Under the pieces are notes generated by a model. It did not search any database. It saw nothing but the letters and a program-made list of their open reading frames with translations, and had not been told where the DNA came from. From contig JAACJO010000009.1 in assembly GCA_013368445.1 (NCBI GenBank), positions 806,001 to 870,000 on the forward strand: DNA of 64,000 bases. The letters are read 5' to 3'. The position numbers were made by a program, and so were the translations under genes. Positions 10,189 to 23,470 of the stretch are shown one piece after another. Origin of the DNA: Leucocoprinus leucothites. Its lineage: Eukaryota > Basidiomycota > Agaricomycetes > Agaricales > Agaricaceae. Position 1 is the stretch's first letter; each line of letters begins with the position of its first letter.

Positions 10189-13162
10189 CTAAAGAACCCT
10201 GACAAATGTGTTGCCACAAAATAAACAACGTGGAACTGCTTCAAGCAACTCTTCCACAACCCATCCCTGCGCTAGCGGGGGCAACCAAGTCGGCTGTTCC
10301 GGTGAAGTTCGCGCTGATAATGGTAGGAATGCCTTCCGACTACAGCCAGCACACGTTCGTACATACGGCGTAGACAAGATAAACGTCGTGATCGAACATC
10401 GAGCTGGAAACAGTTCAGATATGTCCAATTGCAATGGTAGGGAACATACCCCAATGATGATCATTGCTGCAGACTGCGACGGTAATATCAACTAACGGAA
10501 TGGTGACCCCGCATGCAGGACAGTGTTCTTCTACCTCGGGGGATTCCATTGAAGGCAGTTTGGTTTGAACTTGCTCCGACAAGGCACGCGCTTCATTGGA
10601 AAGATCTCTCGGCGAGCCAGGTAATAATGACTGGACAACCGTTCGCAGGATGAAGGGAACATCGTCAACTTTAGGAGTTGTCAGAACACTATGCTTTGGC
10701 GGGTCATCTAACGGCTCACAGTGTAGGAGAGAAACAATGGCACCAAGATGGCGTATGATTGTGCGCACCGTACGATGTGAGACCGCAGAGAGGAGCTTTT
10801 GTGCAACAACCCCACAGTTGTGACGCTTGTCCTCCGTGTCCGAGTGTTTCTACCGAAAAAATTAAGCAGCCGTAAATTGTGAAGCTCGCATACTATGCAG
10901 AATTGCCTACCCAAGTGAAGTCTGCGAAAGCTAGCCGAATTCTTAATGACACCAGGGCATCATAACCGAAAAGATGTTTAGAGAGACTTTCCCTAAACCT
11001 TCGCCTGACTTCCTCAGATAGGGTTGAAGTACAGGGTGGAATGCTAATCGTTAGGGAATGATCGTCGAGTGAGGAGGCATCAAGGGCTTGAAGAACACGT
11101 GGGTGCATTTCGTTCAACTTCGTTTTATCACTCCAGCGGAAGAGATATGGTCGGAGGAGGTCAAGTGTCCCCCTTCCAGAAGCTTGAAAAGGAGTCAGTC
11201 GCCACAGGTTTAAGCTCTATCACGGAAAAACAACAACCTTTTGCTTGCTGGAAGAGAGTCGCCAAGTCTTGGAGTAGCATGTTATCTGAATTTTCGTCGT
11301 CATCCCATAGCTGGGAAACAATCAAGCAACTGTTATGTTTAGCCTCGTGCTTATAGCTGAAATCAGATGGGCGCATAGCTCTTCAAGGAATAGGTGAGCG
11401 ACGTAAAAGATGATGACATGACATGACCATCACTCACTCCTGCGCCCACACAAGAGTAGACCTATCATCAAACGAGGCAGCGCCGGTGATTTTGTTCATG
11501 TCGACCAAATCCGCATCTCCGTGTTGTGTTTCAACAAAAACGGACCTGGCAGCTTTTGAGGCCTGCTGAGAGTTAACATAACCAGTGGACCACGAAGGGT
11601 CGGAAGACACGTTCTGAATGACATGGAAGGAGCCATCAGCAAGTGTAACAAGGAGAAGATCCTGAGAGCTGATATAGCTTAATCCAGTCATTGGGTGAAA
11701 GGGCGACGATGATTTGTGGATTTTCTGATTTTTGAACGTCAATATCCGAGAACCAGACCAGTTAGATGTTCCTGACGGAGAAGACCATAGCAGCAGTCTA
11801 CCAGGTTTGTTTATGACCAAGATAGGCTGCAGATACCGAATCAGGCAAGTTTAGATGGGGAGGACCGCTGGTACTCACACTTCGAGAGGGAGGGCTGATC
11901 CATCGCATGGATGTTATTCCTATTTGGTCAGGTTGATGGATGAGCCCAAGATCCTGAACCTCCGTCTGGATGGCGTAACTCGGGCCAAATAGCGATGAGC
12001 CGGTCTCTTCAATGAGATTCTGCGACACTTCCAGTAACCCTATAGCTCCCGCCGAATTCCCATAAGCCAGAGTGCCAGAAGCTTGGGGTAGTCAGATGCA
12101 AATTCAGCTAGCACCACAAATGGAATTCACCTTTCCCGGTATCTGAGAGGGCCCATTTTGAGAAGGCGAGAAGGTTGGTCCAATAACTCCCAAGAGTCAA
12201 GTCGTGAACAAGTTCTACAACACCATTGACATATCTAGGTGGGCTCAGCAAGGAATTGATAGAAATAATGGAGAATGCACATACCTGAGGAATAACACAC
12301 TTCCGGCACGATTTCCAGCAATGAGCAACGATCCATTGCATCCTGGAACCGGTGCGATCCCAAAATCGGGCTGGGGCGTCCAACAAATGCCTGAAATGAG
12401 CTGGTCAAGCCACTTCAAATGATCAGCATCGTATAACATACTAACGACCTGTGCCCGTAACGTCCGTGCCATTTGGCTGACTTCAGACATGGCAGCCTGG
12501 AATTTCTCGATGAGAAAGGCTGTTACTCCCAAGGTGCTGGTCCATTCTCCTTTGAGCGAGTTCCGTGTGGCAGTCCAGAGAGTAAAATCCAGGTTCGAGC
12601 TGAGAGTAGCGACGATACACCTGACATAGACTGTAAGAGTCTGAATAAGCGAGGAACCATTTGCAGAGACCTTACCCTGAAGTGCTCGATAAACCAGAAG
12701 GCGAAACAGCCACTGCCAAAAGGGTTAAGTCTATAGATCCCAAGGACACTGCTCCCCAATCTAAATTTCAAGAAGTTAAGCAAAGGATAAGAGTGGTAAG
12801 AGCCATGACAACGTGCCTTGCGAGTACTCAGGCCATTTGAACGCTTCACCCGAGTCAAACTGCACTATAGTCCTGAACCACCCGACTCCCTGTTGCTCAT
12901 TCGTGTTCTCCTTCTTGAATGAAGACTTGATTGCAGATGCGTTGTCGTGTGTTATTCCATATGCAGGGGTCTAATCGAACAGATTGATTTAGCTCGACTT
13001 CCAAGGCTAGAAAATACAAAACTGTAACAGTACCAATACATAAGCAGCACTTTTCGTCGCAAAAATTAGTTGACCTTCAGCGGACCATTGTAGGCATGTC
13101 GGAGAAGGATGAGATGTTGTGGTTGGAAAGTTAAGAGTAGCGTGAATCGGCAAGGAGGGCAT
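10189..13162 (-). CDS. Transcription factor IIIC delta/90-kDa-type subunit
   Basis: Subunit of TFIIIC, the RNA polymerase III factor that recognises tRNA-gene promoters. Start at 13162 (MPSLPIHATLNFPTTTSHPS), then a TFIIIC_delta-type beta-propeller N-terminal region spread over many short exons: LQWSAEGQLIFATKSAAYVL; TLSSNLDFTLWTATRNSLKG near 12600; SLLIAGNRAGSVLFLR near 12300; LLVTLADGSFHVIQNVSSD near 11640. The C terminus is a TFIIIC-type zinc finger: CPACGVTI, a CSNDHHW/RCSITT join, then VRTCAGCSRKAF and RCLFCGNTF, with the CxxC-H-C-CxxC order expected for zf-TFIIIC. Stop at 10189-10191. Exact edges of several of the roughly twelve exons are not settled, notably between 10900 and 11400. 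It diverges from the aldo-keto reductase gene. Homologue of GTF3C4 / fission yeast sfc9-type proteins by domain order. Confidence 0.82.
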
Positions 13163-13409
13163 CCAAATCTTAGTGCCAATTTAGTATACACAAACTCAAA
13201 TGCGGCGCAAACAGTCACATGATGTCACAAGCATGGGTTTTCGTTACAGTTAGATCTCAGGGCCAGATCCCATCCCCTCAGCTGCAGCAGGCTTCAACTT
13301 GCGTCCAATTTCGAGGAAACAGCCCCGTCTCGTTTATACGCTAAACTGAAACCACGGCCCTAAAGCTACGCAATGCCAAGCTGGGAGGTTTGACCCATTT
13401 TGGGACTCA

Positions 13410-13417
13410 TGACGTCA
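13410..13417. promoter_or_regulatory. CRE/ATF-type palindrome TGACGTCA
   Basis: Perfect 8-base CRE in the 338-base space between the divergent TFIIIC (-) and aldo-keto reductase (+) genes, 84-91 bases before the reductase ATG. CRE sites bind bZIP factors of the ATF/CREB type (Atf1 in fission yeast stress response). A stress-regulated reductase is a reasonable inference, but binding is not shown. Confidence 0.5.
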
Positions 13418-13500
13418 AATCTCGCAATCTCACACACGCAGGTTCAAACGGACAACCAATGGTCCCACGTTGATACACATATTGTTTCTTACTGCCCACC

Positions 13501-14949
13501 ATGCCTTGGGAGACAATTGAACTGAATGACGGTGAGCAATATACATACTCTTTGGAGCCCCGACTTAACGTCCTGGTGCGTCAGGAAATAAAATACCTAG
13601 CATTGCGTACGCTCAAGTGTCTTCATCTGTGTTGAGTATTTGGCACTGACTGCCAACAGCTTCGGTACCTGGACTTTAGGCAACGGTCAAGCGCCGATTG
13701 ATCAAGTTGAGCAAGCAATTTCGGTGGGCTTCTCGCATGTCGGTCAGTCCAGTATCACAACTGTCCTTGCCTTTACTTCATGCATTCTATCAGATACCGC
13801 ACAATCCTATAGGAATGAAGAAGAAGCAGGGAAAGCCGTTCGCGAAAGTGGACTCGCCCGAGAAGACATTTTCATCACCACAAAGTACTCTGGCACCAAT
13901 GGACTTGACATACAAACGTCAATCACGAACAGCCTGAAGAACGTGAGCTTTTGTGTACACTAAGTAAAAGTATACAGAAATACTAAGAAAATCTAATAGC
14001 TGGGCGTCTCCTACGTCGATCTATACCTTATCCATCACCCTTCACTTGCGGTCCCGGATATACCTACTGCTTGGAGACAGCTTGAAGAACTCAAAGAGAA
14101 AGGACTTGCGAAGTGAGCGCCACTACGCAGGAAATAACAACCCTTCCGAGCTCATAACTTTCTTAGGAGTATTGGTGTAAGCAACTTCGGCGTGATCGAG
14201 CTGCGAACCCTCTTGGCTTCGGCCAAGGTCAAACCCGCTGCCAATCAAGTTGAGTCCCATATTCTTGACCCGAATAGTTGGACCGACTTCGTTTCATTCA
14301 GATACTTCTTCATCCATACGTCTATGTTCGCCAAGCTCCAATCATTGCTTTTGCCAAGGCTAAGGGAATAGCAATCGAGGCATATAGTGCTCTCATGTAC
14401 GTCGCCCTTATGAGTTAATCCCGAGTAAAGTATGGCTAATTCTCATCGCTATCAAAAGCCCTCTCACACACCGCCCAGGTGGTCCAGTCGATGCACCTGT
14501 TAATAAAATTGCAAAGAATAAGAATGTTGCACCGGAGCAAGTTTTATTAGCTTGGGTGAAAGCCAAAGGTGCTATTGCTGTGACGTACGTCATCTTGCGT
14601 TGTACGAGCTGCGCCTGGCCTCATGTTTCTGGAATTTTAGGACCAGCTCCAAAAAAGATAGATTAGAGCGCTACCTTGATGCCGGGAACTTAGGCAAGGA
14701 GTTCCTTTGAAGTGAAGATGTCCTTTACTGATAACGCACGTTCTCCCCATAGAGCTCTCAGGTGCAGAGATTGCAGCTATCGATGCCGCCGGTGCAGTGG
14801 GTGCCCAAATATCGCCTAATAAACTGGGCTCCCGGATGCTCAGCGTTTTTGTATTGATGGCATTCTTGCTATGGGCAACACTCCATTTCGGACATTTGGC
14901 TGGTGTCAACATCTCCTTGGCGAACCAAGCAACCTGCCTTGGACAGTAG
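13501..14949 (+). pseudogene. Aldo-keto reductase with premature in-frame stop
   Basis: NADPH-dependent reductase of aldehydes and ketones, AKR fold. Exons: 13501-13531, 13585-13606, 13660-13742, 13794-13942, 14000-14112, 14167-14248, 14302-14396, 14459-14584 and 14641-14711; all joins stay in frame. The catalytic tetrad is visible: Asp and Tyr in HVDTAQSYRNE, Lys in IFITTKYSG, His in YLIHHP. Also present are SIGVSNFGV and NQILLHPY, and the cofactor end TTSSKKDRLERYL. The frame meets TGA at 14708-14710 after 256 residues. A further exon (14753-14949) would continue in phase with the family C-terminal block LSGAEIAAIDAAGA, then a hydrophobic segment (LSVFVLMAFLLWATLHFGHL), to a TAG at 14947. 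The gene may be a recent pseudogene, a truncated but working enzyme, or one read through at TGA. Confidence 0.8.
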
Positions 14950-15086
14950 GGAACAGCTAAATAGTGACAATACTGGTACTGTAAACTAAACTTGAGCTTG
15001 AACAGTGAATCACAGAGCTACATGTATGATACGAGAATCAAAGGAAAGATGTGGCTTCCTCTCCAGTGATCCAACCCGGGCCTTGC

Positions 15087-17129
15087 CTAGAGCCCCGATA
15101 AATCGAGGTTCCGTATCATTTCCACAACCTTGCTTGAGCGTGGTTGAATTCGTGCTTCGAAGGGAAGAGGATGCCTGTGTTTTGTCAGCAACCCGGTCGT
15201 CAAAAACGCCATCGTGTCCTACTCACGCAGAGAGGTCTCCACCAAATCGAGGTTGAAGCTGCACCGGTTTTCCATCATCACCTAACGGTGGCCTTATATC
15301 GAAATTAGATAAAACCGACGCAATTACGATGAAGATCGTGCTATCGCTCATATATTGACCAGGGCACACTCGACGACCGAAGCCGAATGCAGCGACTGAG
15401 GGGTATTGGGCATTTGGGTCGAGCTGTCCGTCCTTTAAGAACCTTTCAGGCATAAAGCTATCGGGATTGCTGTAAACGTCAGGATCCCGAAGGATTGACC
15501 TATAGTAGCAGTTTGTGAGTTTCGCAAACAGGCACGCTCACAATCGTATCGTCCCGTACCAGGAATTTCCCATGACAATGGTACCTTTTGGAATGAAATA
15601 ACCATCATATTCATCATCCTCACTCGTATAATGAGGAATAGCTGTCCTACGATCAATGACGCTCATTTGATAAGATAAGAAACCCATACCTGAGGGCAGC
15701 ACGAGGTGCCATCTGTTGAGTTCATGAAGCAATGCATTGGTGTAAGGTAGGGATGATTTGTCGCTGAATTCAGGAAGGCGTCCGTTTAAAACATGATCGA
15801 GTTCAGCCTGGGCTCTTTTTTGTGCTTCGGGATAAAGGCACATGACGAGGAAAAATGAGAGGAAGGTTGATGCTAACTTTGACCGATTCATAAGAGGGAG
15901 AACGAGGTGCATGGACGAATATGACACTCACTGTATCCTCGCCGGCTGGAAACGATGGGCTTGATGTTAGCAAGTCTGCAGACAGAGAATGGGTATAGTT
16001 ATTCTGACCTAAGTATGAAACTGCTGCAACATTTCGGGCAACATTCTCTTCGTCTTCCCGGTTAGGATTACGTTTTGCCGGCAGGCCGTTTATCAATGCC
16101 GAAGCAACACTCGGGGAGGCAGTTCCTTCCGCCTAACATATTGTTCAGTGAGAAGAAGCACATCATTCGGGAATTTACGCACAATTTTCTGCTTCACGAA
16201 CTCGAAAGGCTTGACGGAAACAAGCTGATTAATGCCAGCGTAGTATTTAGCGGTTTTCTTCCAACCGGTGCCAGGGAACCAGCTCGGAATGTACTTCATC
16301 GCCGGGAAGGTGTTGACTAGATACCTTCCTGTGACACCTGCGTCAGTAAATCCTTTGTTTGCCTCTTGCGCCCGGAAAATATATGGATCGTCAGTTTCTT
16401 GGACAGTTATTCCATAAGAAACTTTCATGATTATTGCAGCGATGAGACTATCGACATTCAGTAAAATCTTGAGTAGGAATGTTGAGAAAAAACCTACTGG
16501 TGAATATGGTGAGCAAATTCATCGGGCGCATTTAATAATCGCCGGAGGAACATTCGAGCTTCCTTGATTTGAGTGCCATCATATTTCGGTACCTGACCTG
16601 GGTTAAAGTGTTGACGGAATGCGCGACGATGACGTCGCCACGAGTAGCCATATGGAAGTGCAGCCAATGCATAGTCGAACTTCATGCTAGAATTCAGTCA
16701 GTCAGAAAACATTGTAGTGTATAATGTCGAATAACTCACTGCTCGACGGTCATAGGAGTAGGTGGGCGATCAGAATATTTACTTGACCGTTTATCAAAGA
16801 GGTCTCCTGTCCGTCGCAGTGATCCCAGTACCAGGAACGGTTGACCCAGAACCTCGAAGTACACCATATCACCTTGTGAAAGCTAAGTAAGTCCAGGTAT
16901 CACTTTTGTGATCATAAAAGAAAGCCTCACCATATCTTTTGAACCAGTTGTCATAAGTTAACCATGAATTTTGTAATGGTTGTTCGAACAACGCCCCTAT
17001 GAGCGGGTATCCCTTCGGACCTGGTGGACGAGGAAGACCGCGAGGATTTGCCTTGCGTTCAACTAGATATCTTTGTAGATACCTCACGAGCGCAGTACCA
17101 GTCAAAAGGAAAACCAGCTGCAGAAGCAT
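15087..17129 (-). CDS. Cytochrome P450 (P450-2)
   Basis: Microsomal haem-thiolate monooxygenase. The start at 17129 gives an N-terminal anchor (LLQLVFLLTGTALVRYL), then a basic stretch and the hinge LPRPPGPKGYPLIG. Further blocks: a YSWRRHRRAFRQHFNP helix C region (Trp-Arg contacts to haem), KYIPSWFPGTGW before the F-G region, AGEDT on helix I, ELNR as the ExxR motif on helix K, PERFLKDGQLDP, and the haem loop FGFGRRVCPG with the Cys ligand. The last exon, after an intron at about 15225-15173, adds HPLPFEARIQPRS and ends at TAG 15087-15089. Roughly a dozen short exons, all joinable. Same broad P450 group as P450-4 (shared WRRHRRAF and KYIP.WFPG blocks), which suggests a common ancestor. Substrate unknown. 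Confidence 0.92.
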
Positions 17130-18105
17130 TTAGCCTTGGGCGGATGGAGGCACGAGGGTTAGGCGAGGGTAGCTTTATAGCGTGGGACGGATCCATGGTA
17201 CTGAAAACGAGTGGGTGCCATTCATCAGTACTCAGTCTCGTTAGTGTGGATGAATTATACTTTGAAAGGTCAGAAATTCTGGTAAAGATAGAATGTGGCT
17301 TCTGAATGGAATCGAAGAACCTGTCAAGCTTTCCCTCATGGAGTGGCTCCGGCATTTGCCGGGACACAAGCGCCTTGGACGCTGGACTTGATCTTAAGCG
17401 CTTGAACGAGCTAAGCTCATTCACGAGGACTTTGGCATTGGTTGAAATGAACTGTTCAGAGCATCGCCGCATAGACACATGTCTCACGTACTATCTATCT
17501 AGTATGACAATATTTACGCCTTGAGTAGTAATCTGAGCCCCACGCCCAAGTCGTACATGATAGATTCATACCCGGTTCATCAACCTTCAAATAGAATCCG
17601 AATCCGACCCCCTAGCCGAGTATAAACTGTCAAAGTTGTGATCGCCCCACGAGGCCAGTAATTCCGACTTCACAATCAATCGACTCCCCACTTTTTTAAA
17701 GTACTGGCCGTTTCAGTACCTGAAGCAGGACAGATCAAATATAATTACAGTCGGAGTCAATCAGGAGGTCCGTTGAAGAAAAAAGAGTTGTGAATAATGC
17801 GAGGGGTCATAATTCTAAATTCCAAACGTGGGGAGTGGCTGGCGGGTCGGGCAAATCGTCAAGCTGATCATGAACAGGCCAGAAACATCTTGGAATTTCG
17901 AAGTGCACTCCGATCGCACAAACGATAGAGGAGTTATCTGAGAAATTAACGGGTTTACATAACCAAATTTCCCAGAATTATGTTGACTCGATTGGTTCAC
18001 CTTCCCTCAGCCTCGAACTCGATCCATCCTACCTTTCAACAGCGCGTTCTAGCTACATCCGCAGGCGGTTTCTATTTCGTATCAACATAAGAGCTACAAC
18101 GACTA
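17130..18105. other. Intergenic between P450-2 and the GPI-type protein
   Basis: Divergent 1-kb promoter space. A 142-codon open frame on minus (17059-17487) overlaps the P450 start in another frame and shows no domain; I regard it as chance. No clear TATA box. Confidence 0.45.
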
Positions 18106-18896
18106 ATGGCTAACTCCTACTGGCGCTTCTCTCTCCTCTCAGGTCTTCTCTTCAACCTCTCTGGCGTCCTCTCGGCACTCTATCCAACACAGCCGGTTTC
18201 CGATACGGTCTTTTTCTGTGGGGACTCTGCATTGATAACTTGGGTTGATACATACAAAAAGCCTCATGTGGCAGGACTAGGGGCTCTCGCAATCAAATTA
18301 TACACGAGTGAAGATGTATGCCTCTCCCCGTCCTTTCCCGACTGTCTGGTGAATCTGGTGGCTCATTCATTCTTGGTTTGTTCATATATGCACAGGATTA
18401 CGTGGCTACGCTGGCTCAGGGTGTAAATTCGGTGTCGTATGCCACGCTGGTTGCCCTTCCGCTGGACTTGCGGAACGATACGCTGTAGTAAGCTCTTCGC
18501 TGTTCACATCATAGGAAAAGCGTGACAAGACCTTCCCAGCAACTTGCGATTCTCTGCACCCGGTCTTAGAAAGGATGTTTGGACGGCAGACTTTACTATT
18601 CTACCCGAATCCTCGAATCTCAAATCCGGCCCCGTCCGAATTCACTCTCAGCGGCTTCTAAAAAAACGTCTACTTTGGCTTCGACACAGTCAGCATCGCA
18701 GACGACAACGACAAAACAGACAATCTCGGAAATTACGCCAGCAACTACGATCTTTCCTGATTCCCTGGATGGCTCTTTGTCTCCACCTCGGAGAAATGGC
18801 GCCGTGTACAGCAGGGCGGATCAGGTTGACAAAGCACGTTTTCGGCTACTGTTTATCGTCTGGCCCGCGATGTTTGGCCTTTCGATGGCGCTGTGA
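18106..18896 (+). CDS. Secreted Ser/Thr-rich GPI-type protein (Kre9/Knh1-like N-domain), frame break
   Basis: Signal peptide MANSYWRFSLLSGLLFNLSGVLSA (mature start near LYPTQPVSD), then an Ig-like region with ALITWVDTYKKPH, NSVSYATLVALP and DVWTADFTILPESS, the pattern of the Ser-Thr-rich GPI-anchored / Kre9-Knh1 N-terminal family seen in many basidiomycetes. Exons: 18106-18318, about 18397-18488 and 18540 onward. After TILPESS the expected Ser/Thr-rich tail (STLASTQSASQTTTTKQT) and hydrophobic C-terminal signal (LLFIVWPAMFGLSMAL) lie in a different frame. The switch point is at or just before a run of seven A at 18660-18666; one extra A would restore a single frame ending at 18896. Either a homopolymer miscall or a broken gene. 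Likely a cell-wall or plasma-membrane protein. Confidence 0.6.
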
Positions 18897-19283
18897 TTCT
18901 GATTCGTTGTCTCAGGTCTGGTGATGACTGTGGCACAGCTGGCGATCCGTGTTCTACCGCGGTCTCTGATCTACTACGCTCTCTCTCCTTCCTGGTTCCA
19001 GACAAGAAGAAAAAACATTCTCTCTTTACTAATTGTACATTAGTGTATTTTGTATTATAGTCATCCGGCGTAATAGTAAACAATCGATCGCGAATTTTGA
19101 AGTCGATCGTGCGCACCTTCTGTCGATCCGCTAAATCTAATTCAATCGCGGGACAAGTTAAAAGCACCACATTGGTCAGCGCTTCGGGAAAGAGCGCGGG
19201 AATTCTCCACGTGATTTAGCCCAGCTACCCTCGGAACAGTTGCACTCGCTTAGTACACACTTTTTGTTCTCTATACCTTAGCC

Positions 19284-21279
<1,996 letters not shown>

Positions 21280-21382
21280 TTTCATGTTTTTGGTTAATGA
21301 CTATGATTCTGGTAATAGATTCCCCTTTTCAATACCTGGATTATACTTGAGCCTCGATATTTAAAATTATGGCCCTGCATAT

Positions 21383-22728
21383 TTAATCGAAACTAACGCC
21401 CCTAGTCACATCTCCCCACTTATCCAGCACATCCAACATAATAGCACATTTATTCCGGACAGCAAATTCCGCATCTTCACCTAGCATCAAGTACTTGGGC
21501 CATTCCCTACCCTTCGCTACACCCTCTCCTCTAACAATGTCCACAATTGCTTTTGAAGCCTTGTCAGGGTCACCCTTTTCGTTTCCTGGAATGCTGGCGA
21601 ATACACCATGGGCTCGGGTGCGTAGGGGCTCGTATTCGGGTATTGGGTTATTGGTATTCCATCCGTGAGAGTAGATGCCTTCGGTGCGGAAAGAGCCTGG
21701 TTGTACGAGGAGAGTTCGGATGTTGAAGGGCGCGAGTTCGGCAGAGAGGTTTTCAGAGAATGCTATTGGTGTCAAGATGATGGTGAATGAGTGGGTGATA
21801 GCTCTGTAGAATGGAATGTATTCTTACCATGGATGGCGGCTTTGACCATCGCGTATGAACCGATGCCCTACATATATACATGGATTGAAGTTAGGAGGGA
21901 GAGGAGTTGGGGATGTACCGGAAGTTCGGCCCTCCAGGCGGACCGGCTGCCAAATGTAACGATTGTCCCCGACTTTTGTGCACGCATGTACGGGGTGACG
22001 GCGAGTGTCAGTTTTACGGGACCCATAATGTTCTCATCCATGATTTTTTGGATCGTAGGAATTCTACCGGTGTGGTCGGCTCGGAGGTTGATGGTGTGCC
22101 ATGAAGAGGCAAGGCTAGAAAAACGTACCCAGCTTCTTCAATTATACCTGGCCATCCCCAGCCTAATACAAAGCTAACATCCATCTCAGTCGTAAACACC
22201 CTTTAGAGGACACTTCGTACCGGCATTATTAACCAATACGTCGATCCTTCCCCATACCTTTGCTCCTTCCTCGACGACTTCTTTAACGACTTCTTCTGAA
22301 TCGCCTAGATCTAATCTGAGGACCTTTAGCCGGTCCTTGGCGGTGGCATCGCTTAAGGAAGTGACTTCGTCGATGAGTTTTTGAAGTTTGGGTAGAGAGC
22401 GGGCTGCGGCGATGACGTTGTCCCCGCGAAGAATGGCGAGGAGGGCTAGGCGGTAACCGAAACCTGAAGATGTGCCGGTTATAAACCAAGTTAAGGGGTG
22501 TGTGGGGATTGGGATGGGAGTTCCCGTTGATGATCCGTTAGTGATAATAGGAGTACCGTTTGTAGTTGCTGCTGAGGTCATATTTGAGGTGTTGGCTTGG
22601 TGGATAGTTGTTTGGAAGGAACGGAATGATGAGATTGGACGAGGGCAGATGTTAAAGGTTGTAGTGTGAGAAAAACGAACACAAGGATTCTTGAGAGATA
22701 TAAAAGTACGACAAATGGATACACGCAT
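21383..22728 (-). CDS. Short-chain dehydrogenase/reductase
   Basis: NAD(P)-dependent oxidoreductase of the classical SDR type. The cofactor motif TGTSSGFG, then VLRLDLGD, VLVNNAG, the catalytic Ser in TIVTFGSRSAW, and the Tyr-Lys pair in GSYAMVK are all present, followed by VQPGSFRTEG. Exons from 22728 downward join across introns near 22207-22150, a second one of about 70 bases, 21908-21858 and 21828-21764; stop at 21383. The first ATG (22728) adds about 48 residues that are Arg/Ser/Thr-rich with no acidic residues before the internal Met of MTSAATTNG, which looks like a mitochondrial presequence; initiation at the second Met would give a cytosolic enzyme. Substrate unknown. Confidence 0.88.
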
Positions 22729-23470
22729 GGTGACATTTCTGTTCGCTAGCTAAGAGCTTTTAAAACGAGTCATCCCAACTTACCCCATTCAAAGCCGATT
22801 GAAGCGCGGCCAGATGAATTATGTGACGTGAAGTGGAAGGCTCAGGGTGAGTGATATGACCTCCAATCTTTTCTAACAGTCCGTGAATCGTCGGACGGAC
22901 TTGACGAGAATGAATTACCTTGATGATCACTTGATTCGTTGAGTCAGACAGTAAAGAAGATGATCAACATTGTGCCGGTTAATCAGAGGCAAATGAATTC
23001 CCGGATTTAATGATGTCATGATATATTGTGCTTGATAAGCTAGTCAACAACGCGGCTATCGAAGAGCTCCCCAGGTTCCGCAGTCCAGGGACGCCAATAT
23101 TAAGTGATCTGTGGCCACTAATTAGCATCTTGTTTCTCGGCGGCGTGTTTTTTTGAAGTACTCAGTGACTGAAGGCCAACAGGAATAACAAGGTGAGTTG
23201 ATTAGCTATTTGTGCGTACATGGAATTCGATCGGTATATATGGGTGTTTATGCGATATCAGTGTCAATGTGGTATATATGTGGTTTTGTGATGCGAATAG
23301 GACGAAAAGCAAGTCGATGTATGTTGTCTTAATAGGAGTAGAAGTGCAAAACTGCGCAAAAGACCAGGATCCAGAAAATAAACAGAAACGAGATATACGA
23401 GAGGAAAGAATCACCGATCAAGACCAATTAAGCTATAATACAGGTGTGAGCGAGTGTAGATGCATACCTG
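22729..23470. other. Intergenic
   Basis: Upstream region of the short-chain dehydrogenase and 3' flank of the kinase-like gene. Small open frames at 23202-23586 on both strands lack recognisable content. Nothing else seen. Confidence 0.4.

Noticed and set aside
17059..17487. 142-codon open frame on minus overlapping the start of P450-2
   Set aside because: Overlaps the real P450 first exon in another frame, with no domain and no start context; shadow frame.
18853..19170. Open frame of 105 codons on minus between the GPI-type gene and LPD1
   Set aside because: Antisense to the end of the GPI-type gene and its 3' region; no recognisable content.
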